Assembly: GCA_950097015.1 (NCBI GenBank)
Contig: CATNEN010000007.1
Span: forward strand, 2,170,001 to 2,234,000
Direction: 5' to 3'
Origin: Macrostomum hystrix
Taxonomy: Eukaryota > Platyhelminthes > Macrostomidae
DNA length: 64,000 nucleotides
Shown here: positions 46,101-56,698 of the stretch, piece after piece
How the letters are laid out: the number at the start of each line of letters is the position of its first letter
Numbering within the stretch: the stretch's first letter is position 1
Translations under genes and position numbers: made by a program
Notes under the pieces: generated by a model
Databases searched by the model: none
What the model was told of the DNA's origin: nothing
The model's input: the letters and a program-made list of their open reading frames with translations, nothing else

Positions 46101-49100
46101 TATGTCCTAAATCATTATTTGCGCTAAATGGAGAAGAAAATGAACTCATGGGTTTAATTACCTTTTTCCGCACGAATTCATTCGCAGACCGCCTGCCCGC
46201 ACGCATTCGGTGCCTGCCTTGATTTTGCCAGCTGCCGGCAGCTGTGTCCTCGCTCTGACCGACTCCTGCCAGCTGCCCAGCTCGTTTCAGACTTCAAGAC
46301 CCTGTACAGAGATGCAGCGGACTCCGGCGTCTGCCGCACCGGCCATCTACTGGGTGCCGCTTCTGCTGCCAGCCTCCGCGTGCTCTCTGCGGTGCCGGCT
46401 GGTGTAGAAATGGAGCTCGACGGGCTCAGGGTCAACATGAGCGGCAGGCCGGTGATGATCGGTCGGGACAGCTGCTTCCAGATCCGTGCTAACAGCTACC
46501 AAAATGTGGCTGTCAACGTTACTTACTCCTTGCAACTGTCAGACGGCTCCGAATGTATCCTGAGGGCCACAGTGCTTCTGCCGCCAAGAGCAGCGCCTTC
46601 CAATGTGACTGCGATCAGAAGCAGTCTCAGCTTGCAGGACACCTCAGCTCTGGATGTGGCGCTCTCCACTGTGCTGTCAGCGTCGCCCTCTGCATTCCCT
46701 GGGAATGACGTGTGCAATCTGCAACTGAACAATCCACTCGACTTGCATGCTGAGAGAAGCGCCTGCAGGGCCCGCTCTGGCGTTGAGGCCTCAATTGCTA
46801 GCGGTGTTTTCTGCTACTACCTTGTGCCACCTGAGGGGTTAGTATTCCTTAGTTCTACGTTGTACTGAATTTTTTCTCTTTTCACTCTATTTAGACGTAT
46901 ATTTTATATATGCTCTAGCCTGGCCTAGCTATTTCAAGAAAGCCCCAGCAGTTTTTTATGAGTTAAATGACTTTATGAAGTACGTTTACGAGCTATATAC
47001 TCATGCGCGAGTATGTCCGAGATTTTGTACTTTTTATTCCTTCAAAATAGAGAATAATTTTTATTCCTACAAAATAGGGAATAATGGGACGTAGGGGTAC
47101 TTGACTTACTTGACTTTGCTGCAGGGCGGTCCGAAGACTCAGTGGGGAGGCGACAGTCACCCATTTCGCTAATCCATGAAAAGCCCGCTTCAGCCAATTG
47201 TTCGGGGCCAGTCAAGGAGATCCGTGGCCGGTCTTTCCTGCAGCGTATTCCTCGCTAGGGAAGAAGGATGCTCCTCTGGTAGCCCTCCGGAGGAGCCGTA
47301 AGATGCTCTCGGATCTGCAAACGTCTTCTATGGATGGGTTCGGTCCAAGGTGATTTATCCTCTCTTTATTAAATAAATAGCAGTGACCGAAGAAGTGTAG
47401 GGCACCCCATTCTCGAGCATTCAGGATGCATACAGCTCGTTCCGAAGGTCTCCCCGGAGGAAGCAGTGCCTGGCATAGCAGCCAAGGCCTATAAGGGTCA
47501 TGGTGACGGCTCGGATTTCCTTCCGGATATGGTTCAGGAGGACCTTCCGGAGCCGGGTGGCTGGAACCCGGACCACCGCTCTGGATTGGCGGCATGTACA
47601 GGACAAAATGGTTGTCGGAATTAAAGATGATTGTCTTGCCTCAAATTTTCTTTTGGCTCAGTTTTGTGGGACAGAAGCTGAGGACTAAGAATTCATTTTG
47701 AAAAAAAAGTACATGAATTTCCAGTGTGTTGGGCGTCGGTGGCGATGACATGCCCATTGATGAGGATGCAGACCCCGAAACCGGCATTACCGTCTTTCAT
47801 GGAATCCGTACGTGTACAATGGACCTCCTGGGCTCTCCAGTGGACCACTCTAGCTTGCTGCCAGTAGGGATTGAGAACCTTGAAGCGGTTAGGACGGTGA
47901 TTCCGTTGCACATCCCGACATACTTTGGGTAGAGGGCTGTGTGTGGTGCGAGCTTTCGGTGTGGATTAAAGCGCACCCCAGCGTCGAGGAGGCACCGGGT
48001 GGCTTTTTGCGGCCTCGCTGTGGATATAACGATCAAGCGGGAGAATATTTAAAAATGCGTTAAGACCGTCAAAAGGGGAAGATGGCGGCGCGCTCATGAT
48101 CATGCGACACGCGTGGCCCTGCACTCTCATGGCATGTCTTTAGGTGCAGGGCGCTGGCTGCATAACTGCTTATCCAGCGGTTATAAATTTGGGTGGCTTG
48201 TAGCGGCTCCAGTCAATGGACTAAACAGCGCCGCGCAATAGCTGTACGTCTAACTCCTTCAATTAATCTACCTTTTCGGTCAAGGTGCCTTTAAGTTTAA
48301 GGCATACTTTGCTTTACTTTTTCGGATTAAGATACATTTTCACACTCGATGAGCTCCATGTTGTTTTTAGTACCTGATTATTATCCAAGAAGTAATTAAA
48401 TAGTAGCAATTTATAAATAAAATTTGTTCAGATCTTGCGCAGTGCATCAGTAGTTTTCAAAGCTTCCTCATTTTTCTTCTATTTGCTTTCCTATCTATTT
48501 CAGGCCTGATATTTATGGAAATTTGACCTTCCGAAGCACAGTTTCGTCCATCATCATCAGCGAGTATCGTGGAGGCTTTCTGGTGCCCAGTCCCGAGCAG
48601 GCCTACATGCGCTTTGAGCCCAATCGCAATGCGGCAACAAAGACCTTCGTTCTAGTTTGTCAGGGCTGGAGCGGTCTACCTCCGCTGGTGAGTTACACCA
48701 GCTCAGGCTCTCTAGTTGTTTCTGCTCTACCTTCTACGGCACTCGGAAACCAAGTGAGAATCACAATCAGCGTGCTGCACCTAGACCAGCCTCCAGTTGT
48801 GAACAAAAACTTCTTCACATCTGGAGTCCTTCGAGACAGTGAGAGCGAGTACGTGAGCCTCCGCTTGCAGCGGGAGCGAGGCTTCATGCTGCAAAGACAC
48901 GGCGAGACTGTCGCCAGTCAGATCCGGATCGGCGATATGGTATCCATGTTCTTCTGCGACGATGACACTTTCGATTTGGGGGCTCTGGTACTGCAGGCCG
49001 TCAGCGACAGTAGATTCGGCATTTTCGAATATCTCCTGCCAGGTGCGGTCTCGTGGCAGCTTCTAAATGTCTCTGCAGATAAACCGCAGTACGCCCAGTA

Positions 49101-52100
49101 TCGAATGCTCTCACGCTTCAAAGATCAATCCAGGACTGCAGATGCGTTTTCAACCATTCAGTGCGCTGGCAGCATCTCATCGACGTTGCCACTGAGCTTG
49201 CAAAATGCCCAGCTGTCCGACTTTCTCGCTGATGACATCAATGGAACCGGGCTCATAAGTGCCATATACCTGCCACCCAACGCTACTCTCCGGTACTCAC
49301 CGATTGCTCCGGCTTCGTGGTCCCGCAGTCGTGTCGTCATTGCCTTCACAGCGGCCGAGAAGCTCGCTGCCCAGCAACAGGTCCAAATCAACCCATTGCT
49401 TGTCAGCAGCGTTGTTAACAAAAGCTCAGCCGCCGGCTGGGCAGTGGCTCGTCCGATAACCATTGGATGTGATAATCAGCCATGGTCGGGGCTTCAGACT
49501 GATGTGTGCAGCGTTTGTGGAGGAAATGGTCGCTCCTGCATAGACTGCCACGGCGACGCTAATGGCACTGCGATCTGGAACGACTGTGGCTACTGCGTTG
49601 GAGGTAAAACGAGCAGAGGCCTGCGATACGGCAAAGACTGCTCTGGTCAGTGCAACGGGACGTTTGTGTCGCCAATGCCCGGCCTCTGCTACAACTCAAG
49701 CCGATTCCCAACTTCCGATGAGTATATTCGGTCTGTATGGTGCGATGGCGTGGTGAACAGCACGGCTTACATCAATAAGTGCGGCTTCTGCACAGAGGGC
49801 AGCACCGGAAAGCCCGCCACCTTTGGTATTGGCCCCTGCGGCTGCGGAAACGACACTTCCTGCATCACCGGCTGCGACGGTGTCGCTCAGACGTCTGCTT
49901 TACTTCGAAAGAGTTTTGACAAGTGCGCCCGGTGCCTGCTGCCTACTGACTCTCAGCGAGACATCTGTCCCAGCATTCGCTTTATCATCAGCCCACAAGT
50001 CTGCGTTGGATCCTACGGCACTGACCAGCAAGTGACAGTCATCAGCAGCGCTGTTAACATCACTATCAGCTCGATCACTCTGCGCTTACTTCGGGTGTCC
50101 GATCGGGTGAGGCTACCGGGAACTGCATACTAGAACATTTTATTGAGCAAATACCCCGTTAGAAGTAAAATAATTCTAAGCCTTTAGTGAGTGTCTTGCT
50201 GGTCGCATATTTCCGAATTTCCTATTTCAGTCGTTCTATTTGGAGCTTCAGTCCAAGTCCATCGACGCCTCATCTGGTGTGTTTACCTTCTGGGTACCAG
50301 CGGGTCTCGTATCGGGTCAGTACTTGCTGCAGGCAAAGTACACCACCTCGACAGGAGTGAATGTTACCGCGGATGTCTCCGGCGGCCAACTGACTGTGTT
50401 TGGACCACCCAGCCTGTCTAGCTTTGGAATTGGCAGCTCAATCAACGTTGAGGACCGAGTTCTGTCACTACCAGTGAGCGGGCAAGGATTCGCAAACAGG
50501 TCAGATCTTGCCTGCCTTTTGTACTGCGACAGTCTTAGTCGTCACACCAGCTGTGACCCGCGCACCAGCTTTTTGACTGTACCGGCAAAGTTTGTGAGCG
50601 AGAGAAGCGTCATTTGCGACATCTCGGCATTGGCTGAAGTAAAACAGCCGCTTCAGTGGAGGCTCAGTGTCATGTCCTGCCAGCCGCAGCATCTCACAAA
50701 TGACGCCTACGCGGTGTTCAGGTAAGCCACCTGGCACATCAATACTTCGAACCTTCCACGCTCCACGGTATTAAATCCTATCACGTGTTCTCATCCCTTA
50801 GATAATATCATAATATTTACGAGTATTAGCTCTTATCGCTGATTGCAGATTTGATCTTTGAAATCATCAATTTTCAGCATTACAGCAGATTTGTAAGATT
50901 TGCAGCATCAGATTTACCAGCAGTAAATTATGTGGAATTCAGGGGCGAACATACTCCAGACCGCAAAACGGGCAAAAAAAACGGAACGACCGTCTCAATT
51001 AGTCAAAGCCTGTTAAAATTTGTGTATTTGATTACCTTTACTAACTGGTGTGACGTGTCTCACTTACAAAAACTTGCTTAAAATTTGCGCCCTAAAACAG
51101 ACAACACTCTCTGGTGCTTTCCATCCGCTCGAGTCGAGGCCCAGTACTTCGATCGGCCACCGAAGATGCAAGTGGCTACTTTCTTCGCCTGCAGTTTGAC
51201 ACCAATATCCAGCTCCGCCAAGCATCTTGCTCAGCCATACTTGACGCTGCAAGCCTCGCACTGATGGGCTCGGAGCCTGAGTGCTACACGATTGCCAACA
51301 ATCTCATCCTGCGGAAAGGCCGGAACGCTTCAGCCTGTGCTGGCTCGCGGATCAGCCTGAATCCGAATGTTGTGTACGTGCAGGGCTGCGACTTTAACTT
51401 GGCTGCGAGTTCAAGCGTCAGCAACGCTGTTCTAGCAGGGAGCAGTCGGGAGCCGCCTACCATTGCTCTATTAGGATTGTCGCCAGATGCAGATCAGGTG
51501 GCCACTGTTGGAAACTGCGACAGCTTCCAGCTGTACGCCATTGTTAGGAACTCAATGGTGCGTCGCATCACGTGGGATATTCAGTGCGCCAGTGGGTCTG
51601 CATGCGAGCCGTCTCAGCTCGCTACTTTCAGGTCCAAGTTCAGCACCGACTTTGCGTATTACATTGGAACCGACGTAAGTAGCACAACGAAAATATGTTT
51701 TTCAAGTATTAGTAACAGAGAATATTAGTAACTACGAGAATACAAAAACTCCTACCTTTTGCGGCACGTACTATTGCGTCAAAATCGTATAGCCCTAGAA
51801 ACTAACAGATTGAGAGAAACGCACAGTTACAGGGGTGGAGAGACGGAGAGGGAGAGAAAGCATTATATGGCAGGCAGTGGCCTCAATAAAAAATCACAAG
51901 TTAGGAACTGGAAGTGCGGAGCCTAACCATTCACTTTTGCATTATAAATCAATGTTAGTATGCATTCCGACTGTCCCTCAAGATTCCTCCTGGAGAATCC
52001 TACAACATCACTGCCTCGGCTGCGAATGAGTGTGGTACTCAGTCGAGTCGCGTGAGCATTGTGGTCCGACGACTCATCGAAAAGACGCCTTTCAGGATTG

Positions 52101-55100
52101 AAGTCATCGGTCAAAAAAAGTTTGTTTCACCTGATGAGATCTACACTGCAGTGTTGTTCGTATATCCTTCAATATGCTATGCGAAAGCACTGGACAGCCT
52201 GAGTGTAAGCGAAAATTTGCACTTCTTGAGGTAGAGAAAATGTACGTTTCTGCTCATTTCTCTGTGATTGATGTGTATTTTTGTTGGTGCGTTGATAGCT
52301 AAAAAACACATTGAGAGTCCCGTTGAATTCCGAATCGTTCCGCCTTTCTATAGCAGTTTTTTCTTTGAAAATATCTGCATTTACAGTACAGCTGGAAGAT
52401 CGTCGGCGGAAGCCGGGCAGTTGGAGTCGATGTGCAGTCGATTCAAGGACGCTTCTTCCGACTGCAGGCTGGAGTTCTCCAAGGCGGTCAAACGTACAAC
52501 GTGAGCGTCTGTGCCTCAATGCCAACTTGGCAGAATGCCGCGTGTGGTTTCATCTTGGTGGAGACAATAAGTCGACCCTTGGTTCCGCTGTTTCTCCGCG
52601 GAGGACGTTCGGATCTTGGCATGTCCGAGTCACTCCAGGACTCAGTGTACGTTATTGACCCGGACTTCTCAACTGAGGATCTCTTCGTGGCCATCTACCT
52701 GACCAACTTGTCGAATGGCGGAGCCATCTACATGCGCAATCTGCACAGCGGTGGTGTCATCTCTTCTTTCAGCTTCTTTGGCCTTGACGGCTTCCGAACA
52801 TCTTCAAGCATCATTCAAATTCCTTGGCCTAATCCGAGCGTCTATGAGCTGCCCTCAGGCTGGCTGAGGCTCACCGTCATCTGCCAACGTGGCCAACGTA
52901 GATCCAGCATCGCCAAGATTGTGCAGATTTTGCCGCGACCTCCTCCGTCAGTACGATTTCTGACAGAGCCGAGTAACAGGCCGAAAAATCTGAACGCAGC
53001 TATTGTCGTGACCGCCGTAGTAACTGCCAACGAGATTACGCAGACTCAGTGGGCTCTGGAAACTCAACAGGCAGGATTTGGCTCGCTGCCACTTGAGATT
53101 TGCTCGGTGGGGCCACCGCTGGCTGAAACCTGCTCACCAGGCCGCAGATGCTTCATCACTCTTGTCTTGAAGCCAGGACCGAGCTGCGTGTTTGCCGCCG
53201 GTGCTTCTTATCGACTGCTTCTGACTGCCAGTGCCAGTTCTGGAACAGCCCAGGCTCAGTTCGACTTCCGAATTAACTCCCCTCCAAGGGGAGGAGCGCT
53301 CTCTGTCACGCCAAGCCAGGGCACCGCTCTCAGGACCTCCTTCGCTCTTACCGTGTGGCCAAACATCACCGACGACTCAGACGTGTCATTCTTCTATAGC
53401 GTCATGTGCTGCCGCCAGAATTCTCCAAGCCAGTGCATCTCAGTCACAAGTGAGCCAACGCCTTCATCGATCATCACAACCCGACTGCCAAGCGGCAACT
53501 GGATTTGCAAAGCCTCAGCCATCGATTCTAACGGTGCAGGCTCGGACTGGTTCTCCAGCATTGGTGCGATTCAGGTGCAAACAGAGCAGTTGACTCTAGC
53601 TAAGATCGATGACATGATCAGCAACCTGAACAATATTTCTTCTAGCTGTGAGTAAATATTAGTTTCTGTGCTTTAGTTCGAATGAATCATGCAGATTTCG
53701 CAGTTGAAAATATGAAAAAATCTATTTGAAATCGCAGTTGACACTCCCAGTCTGGGTGGTATGATAATGATCGAGCCGGACGCCAGCTTGTCAGCAATCG
53801 AGAAAAGCAAACGTCAGGAGTTGGTGCAAGTATTGGCGACTCGCGATCTGCTCATGTTGGACACAAAGTGAGAGGACGCTTCTGTAGTTTTTAAATTCAT
53901 TTAAAAAATAACATACCAACCAATAGTTACTAACCGTCTTTTTTGACTGCAGCATCCGTACTCTTTATATTGTTTTACATTTATACACACACCTTATAAG
54001 TCAAGCGTGTCCCCGTTTTACTTTGCGACTCGCTTTAAGTACAATGTTTTATTTTCGTGTATGGTAGTAAAGTGCATGTCCTTTCAAAGTGATGGAGATC
54101 AATCGGTATCGCAGGACGCAAAGTGGTCTTACGCAGGACGGATAATCCTATAGGACTCGATTCTAAGCAGCTACAAAGAGGAATATGGTTCGCAAGTGCA
54201 AGTAAACAGGACAATTTCCTACGGGATCACGTAAATCAGGCATTCAAAACGGACAAACAAGCAGGCCATGGGATCACTTCTCTGGCGTACAAAAGGCATA
54301 CACAATGCACATAGACAGTTTGGGCGAATCAGAGTGTGGGAACAAAGACCTAAAACGAGATAATTTTTGGAGAAAAAACATCTTAGGATTGATATTCAAA
54401 ACGTAATGAAAGGCTTGAGTTGAATGCAAAAAGCCTAGGGAGTAGGCCTAGTTAAAAATTGTCGAATTTTTACTCCTGTAGTTAATTTTTTCCGCGAGTT
54501 GTTGCCTGTGGTCAGAAAAAATCTGAAGATAGATGCTAATGAAAGTCCAGAATTCAGAATTTTTAACTCAACTCGCGCGCTTCTGGGGCGCCATTCAATA
54601 TACGAGCGTAATGCTGTATTCTAAAACTACAATTTTCTGCGCAACTGTGAAAAATCAAATTCGTCGGAATGCCATTGCATTAGAAAGTATTTCGTTCCAT
54701 GTTGACATGTCGGCATCCCGCCAATTGAAAGAAAAATATCGCTACTTCGATTTCCCTTAGTGTTTTGAGAGACAGGATTGATAATCAACAATGCTATGCT
54801 GCTAACTTTTGCGTAAATTTTTTACCCTTACATTCGTTTCAGTGAGCCGTCGACATCATGCATGAGAGCTGCCAGCAGTTGCCAACTGCTTCGACGAACC
54901 AAGGCTGACAGTCAGTTCTTCACGAGCCTAGTACTTGACTCTCTGGAGAAATGCTTTAAAGCATTCATCTCACCAACGTCCTCCACAACATTGTCAGTTG
55001 GGGCGGTCGGAAAGCGCCGCCGCAAACGTGATTCTAACTCTCAGGGTGGCACATCGAGCAAGATGACTGCGACTGAAGTAAAGTCCGTGCTTGACATTGC

Positions 55101-56672
55101 CTCCGGAAGCTTCTATTCTAATCTTGATTCAACCGCGTCAGCTAATATGCAGGCAAAAATTCTTGGCACTGTACCAGCTTTCTGCAATAACCAGAACCCG
55201 AACGCTCTCGCCCAATCTGCGGCATCGCAGATGGCCGTTGTGCGAATTTACAAAACATCTTTTAAAACGATCGGCTCCGTCGATCTCGAGATGGGGTGTG
55301 AAGCTGGAGCCACTGACTGTCTAAACTCCTTCGCAGATCGTCAGCAGATTTTACTCGGAGCTGATCTGCAGCAGCGCTACTACAACTGGTCATGCGGACA
55401 GCCAGACTGCTTCCAGGACGGTGCCTGCATTGGTACGATCCTTCTGGATAAAGACCTGCTCACACCACAAGCGAAAGTTGCCACTCCAACAATTTCAACC
55501 CGACGCAGTCCATTGGCATACGTTGGCATATTTCATCCGAGCAATGGTGCCAACCAAAACGTCTCGCGCCTCAGCAATGCCGTCGCCATCACAGCCAACA
55601 TCAGTGGCTCTGTAAACTTAAGCAGCACAAGCCTTATTTGCCGAAGCTGGAGTGGCGTCGACTGGACTGCGGAAAACTGCACTACCAGAGCCCCATTCCA
55701 GACCAGCGATGGAATCTGGCACGTAACATGTTTGTGCCGCGACATCTCCTCCTTCATCGGTGTTTTCGAGGGGCCACCTGGCTTCAAGCCAGAAACCACC
55801 GTCGCTCCATCGACCACCGAGACCACAGCAGTGACCAGAACAGGGACCACAACAGGGACGACAACAGGGACCACAACAGTGGCAACGACCGTAGCGCTAA
55901 GTGTGACCGCGCCGACACTCTCTGATTCTTCAACACTGGCTGTAACCCTGCGAATCAGAATCGTGGAGAGCTACACCACAGTTGTGACCAGTGAAAACAG
56001 GCTACGTAGTTATCTAATCAGCCAACTTTCACGTCAGTTGAGGCTTGCTGATTCGCAGATATCTGACATGCAATTCGCGAATGGTAGCGTCCTCGTCAGC
56101 TTCACATTGAGCAGCCAGGAAGGCGACACTTCCAGTCTCGTAGCTGCGGTACAGTTGCTGGTGCAGCTGATGAACAATCGACAGCTAGTGCTTCTTGGAC
56201 TGAACAACAGCACGCTGACGCTTTCTTGGGACTATCTAGATGTGCTTGGTGTGCAGAAAAGGGCCGTGAACACTGACAGCGGAAGCAGCAATGTCGTCAT
56301 CATTGCAGTTGGAGTCTCTGTTGGAAGCGTTTGTCTTATCATCGCATTGGTAGTCGTTATAATAATGATGAACAGGAGCTTCCGGAGTAAAAAAGTAGCT
56401 GACGAGTCGCAGGAACAGAATGCTGGGAATGACAGCAGTGGGTACAGAACTGGCGACATCAACGCATCCGTCACCGGTAACGGCGAAAGTCAAGTTGCGA
56501 AAAAGAGTAAGTTTTTGAGCCATTTAAATCTCGAAGTTTATGCAGTGGTGACGTAAGGTCGTGTATGCACTTAAATTAATTTTTTTATGAATATAATAAC
56601 TCTGCCCTGTAAATATTTTTAGATATAATACAACGAGCCGATTCTGTTGACATCGTGAAATTGGACGGCTAA
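19098..56672 (+). CDS. Gene B: 44-exon, ~8,967-residue membrane protein with 16 tandem N-terminal repeats
   Basis: Join: 19098-19178; sixteen exon pairs 19261-19359/19481-20629 and then every 1,651 bp, the last being 44026-44124/44246-45391; 45559-45651, 45735-45830, 46188-46837, 48504-50106, 50231-50721, 51101-51674, 51959-52204, 52387-53647, 53738-53867, 54843-56506, 56623-56672. Exons sum to 26,904 nt, a multiple of 3. Signal peptide 1-27; 16 x 416-residue repeats about 28-6682; then the gene A layout: mini-modules, divergent large module, CGG-type block, REJ-like region, polybasic site, GPS-like motif, Thr stalk, SEA-like segment, TM helix, ~60-residue tail. It is a tandem paralogue of gene A on the same strand. 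That all 16 copies are used in one mRNA is inference from intact frames and identical splice sites; exon skipping would also keep frame. Collapse or expansion of copies in assembly is the main uncertainty. Confidence 0.8.
19261..20629 (+). CDS. Gene B repeat copy 1 (exons 2-3)
   Basis: Exon a 19261-19359 and exon b 19481-20629 are the reference for the array. Exon a has cysteines C-x5-C-x5-C-x10-C. Exon b (383 codons) runs FCVKQGVC, CDYGSDYC, a mid-region with NNSCVSADA and LLPPKSRP, the tyrosine-rich loop GYYYYSGYYYTDYVYPSS (about 20083-20130), APWCD, ARQLCR, YCYIEAPPLY, NLRQPGS, VCRSWNG, and a C-terminal Cys cluster CLATKNC...NPC. Donor gcg|gtgagt is strong. Numerous N-x-S/T sites indicate a glycosylated ectodomain. 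The fold and ligand are unknown to me. Confidence 0.85.
20912..22280 (+). CDS. Gene B repeat copy 2 (exons 4-5)
   Basis: Exon a 20912-21010, exon b 21132-22280. The translation equals copy 1. Confidence 0.85.
22563..23931 (+). CDS. Gene B repeat copy 3 (exons 6-7)
   Basis: Exon a 22563-22661, exon b 22783-23931. The translation equals copy 1. Confidence 0.85.
24214..25582 (+). CDS. Gene B repeat copy 4 (exons 8-9)
   Basis: Exon a 24214-24312, exon b 24434-25582. The translation equals copy 1. Confidence 0.85.
25865..27233 (+). CDS. Gene B repeat copy 5 (exons 10-11)
   Basis: Exon a 25865-25963, exon b 26085-27233. The translation equals copy 1. Confidence 0.85.
27516..28884 (+). CDS. Gene B repeat copy 6 (exons 12-13)
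   Basis: Exon a 27516-27614, exon b 27736-28884. The translation equals copy 1. Confidence 0.85.
29167..30535 (+). CDS. Gene B repeat copy 7 (exons 14-15)
   Basis: Exon a 29167-29265, exon b 29387-30535. The translation equals copy 1. Confidence 0.85.
30818..32186 (+). CDS. Gene B repeat copy 8 (exons 16-17)
   Basis: Exon a 30818-30916, exon b 31038-32186. The translation equals copy 1. Confidence 0.85.
32469..33837 (+). CDS. Gene B repeat copy 9 (exons 18-19)
   Basis: Exon a 32469-32567, exon b 32689-33837. The translation equals copy 1. Confidence 0.85.
34120..35488 (+). CDS. Gene B repeat copy 10 (exons 20-21)
   Basis: Exon a 34120-34218, exon b 34340-35488. The translation equals copy 1. 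Confidence 0.85.
35771..37139 (+). CDS. Gene B repeat copy 11 (exons 22-23)
   Basis: Exon a 35771-35869, exon b 35991-37139. The translation equals copy 1. Confidence 0.85.
37422..38790 (+). CDS. Gene B repeat copy 12 (exons 24-25)
   Basis: Exon a 37422-37520, exon b 37642-38790. The translation equals copy 1. It is the last copy before the run that carries the silent T variant. Confidence 0.85.
39073..40441 (+). CDS. Gene B repeat copy 13 (exons 26-27), silent variant
   Basis: Exon a 39073-39171, exon b 39293-40441. At 39727 the Ser codon is TCT where copies 1-12 and 16 have TCA. The protein is unchanged. The same T occurs in copies 14 and 15. Confidence 0.85.
40724..42092 (+). CDS. Gene B repeat copy 14 (exons 28-29), Gly-to-Val variant
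   Basis: Exon a 40724-40822, exon b 40944-42092. It has the TCT variant (41378) and a unique G-to-T at 40963 that changes KQGVC to KQVVC near the start of exon b. This is the only amino-acid change seen among the repeat bodies and serves as a marker for this copy. Confidence 0.85.
42375..43743 (+). CDS. Gene B repeat copy 15 (exons 30-31), silent variant
   Basis: Exon a 42375-42473, exon b 42595-43743. It carries the TCT variant at 43029 but not the Gly-to-Val change of copy 14. Confidence 0.85.
44026..45391 (+). CDS. Gene B repeat copy 16 (exons 32-33), array-terminal copy with a different end
   Basis: Exon a 44026-44124, exon b 44246-45391. The body equals copy 1, with TCA restored. After the shared NPCR at 45370 the sequence switches to EYLSCGV and donor gtaagt, in place of RSLNCSLA and gtgagt in the other copies. 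Exon b here is 382 codons. The following intron is unrelated to the inter-repeat intron. The switch marks the right edge of the amplification and likely preserves the pre-amplification exon end. Confidence 0.85.
45559..45830 (+). CDS. Gene B exons 34-35: two Cys mini-modules
   Basis: Exon 45559-45651 (31 codons) begins V-V-C-P, and exon 45735-45830 (32 codons) begins D-F-C-P. Each has four cysteines and matches gene A exons 6 and 7 in length and phase, but at only about 40-50% identity. The counterpart of gene A exon 5 is missing: the 167-bp intron before 45559 contains nothing like it. Confidence 0.75.
46188..50106 (+). CDS. Gene B exons 36-37: divergent large module and CGG-type Cys-rich block
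   Basis: Exons 46188-46837 and 48504-50106 have the same lengths (650 and 1,603 nt) as gene A exons 8-9 and are about 99% identical to them. The junction residue differs: the donor here is ctgaggg|gttagt (P-E-G-P-D), against ctgtgtg|gtaagg (P-V-W-P-D) in gene A. The gttagt donor is weaker than the gene A one and sits beside the start of a ~1.5-kb intron insertion. Continuing unspliced, translation stops at 46868. Confidence 0.75.
46860..48480. mobile_element. Insertion in gene B intron (unidentified, possibly a retroelement relic)
   Basis: The matching gene A intron is 137 bp (4956-5092); here it is 1,666 bp. The last ~50 bp before the acceptor still match gene A, so the extra DNA was inserted inside the intron. 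On the minus strand the part 47693-47911 reads TRTDSMKDGNAGFGVCI, which weakly resembles the start of an RNase H domain (TDGS..G.AG.GV.I), and the part 47212-47595 gives a 127-codon frame that I cannot assign. I see no intact terminal repeats. Confidence 0.4.
50231..53647 (+). CDS. Gene B exons 38-41: REJ-like ectodomain region
   Basis: Exons 50231-50721, 51101-51674, 51959-52204 and 52387-53647 have exactly the lengths of gene A exons 10-13 (491, 574, 246, 1,261 nt), and the intervening introns are nearly identical too. The hallmark NSPPRGGALSVTPSQGTAL is conserved. Scattered replacements include D-to-N at FRKGRNAS, T-to-S at EPSQLA and D-to-N at CCRQNSP. No stop or frameshift is present, so both paralogues appear functional in this part. 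Confidence 0.7.
53738..56672 (+). CDS. Gene B exons 42-44: polybasic site, GPS-like motif, Thr repeat, SEA-like segment, TM helix and tail
   Basis: Exon 53738-53867 differs clearly from gene A exon 14 (about 65% at protein level by eye). Exon 54843-56506 contains GKRRRKRDSNS, the GPS-like CRSWSGVDWTAENC...VTCLCRDISSF, an expanded Thr-rich stalk, the SEA-like segment, and the helix NVVIIAVGVSVGSVCLIIAL and on (about 56292-56372) followed by basic residues. The tail is DES-rich and differs from gene A. The last exon, 56623-56672, is inferred from donor aaaaaga|gtaagt and acceptor tttttag; it ends ADSVDIVKLDG, which has the same acidic/hydrophobic pattern as gene A's SEAIEMSRVEN. The unspliced frame would instead stop at 56556. 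Confidence 0.7.
53868..54842. other. Gene B intron of 975 bp, unlike the gene A counterpart
   Basis: Gene A has 272 bp at this position. The extra AT-rich DNA has no similarity I can see to the gene A intron and no recognisable element; the short open frames in it (54123-54314, 54533-54760) lack features. Confidence 0.5.
55840..55878 (+). repeat. 12-bp coding minisatellite in the Thr-rich stalk of gene B
   Basis: The unit acagggaccaca occurs three times with one change, coding G-T-T-T repeats between TTETTAVTR and VATTV. Gene A lacks it and is shorter here. A Thr-rich stalk next to the membrane is typical of O-glycosylated spacers. Confidence 0.8.
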
Positions 56673-56692
56673 GAAACTATCAAGGCGAGAGT

Positions 56693-56698
56693 AATAAA
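56693..56698 (+). terminator. Candidate polyadenylation signal of gene B
   Basis: AATAAA lies 20 bp after the gene B stop. More copies occur near 56908-56917 (GGAATAAAATAAA), so the true 3' end may be further downstream. Confidence 0.4.
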
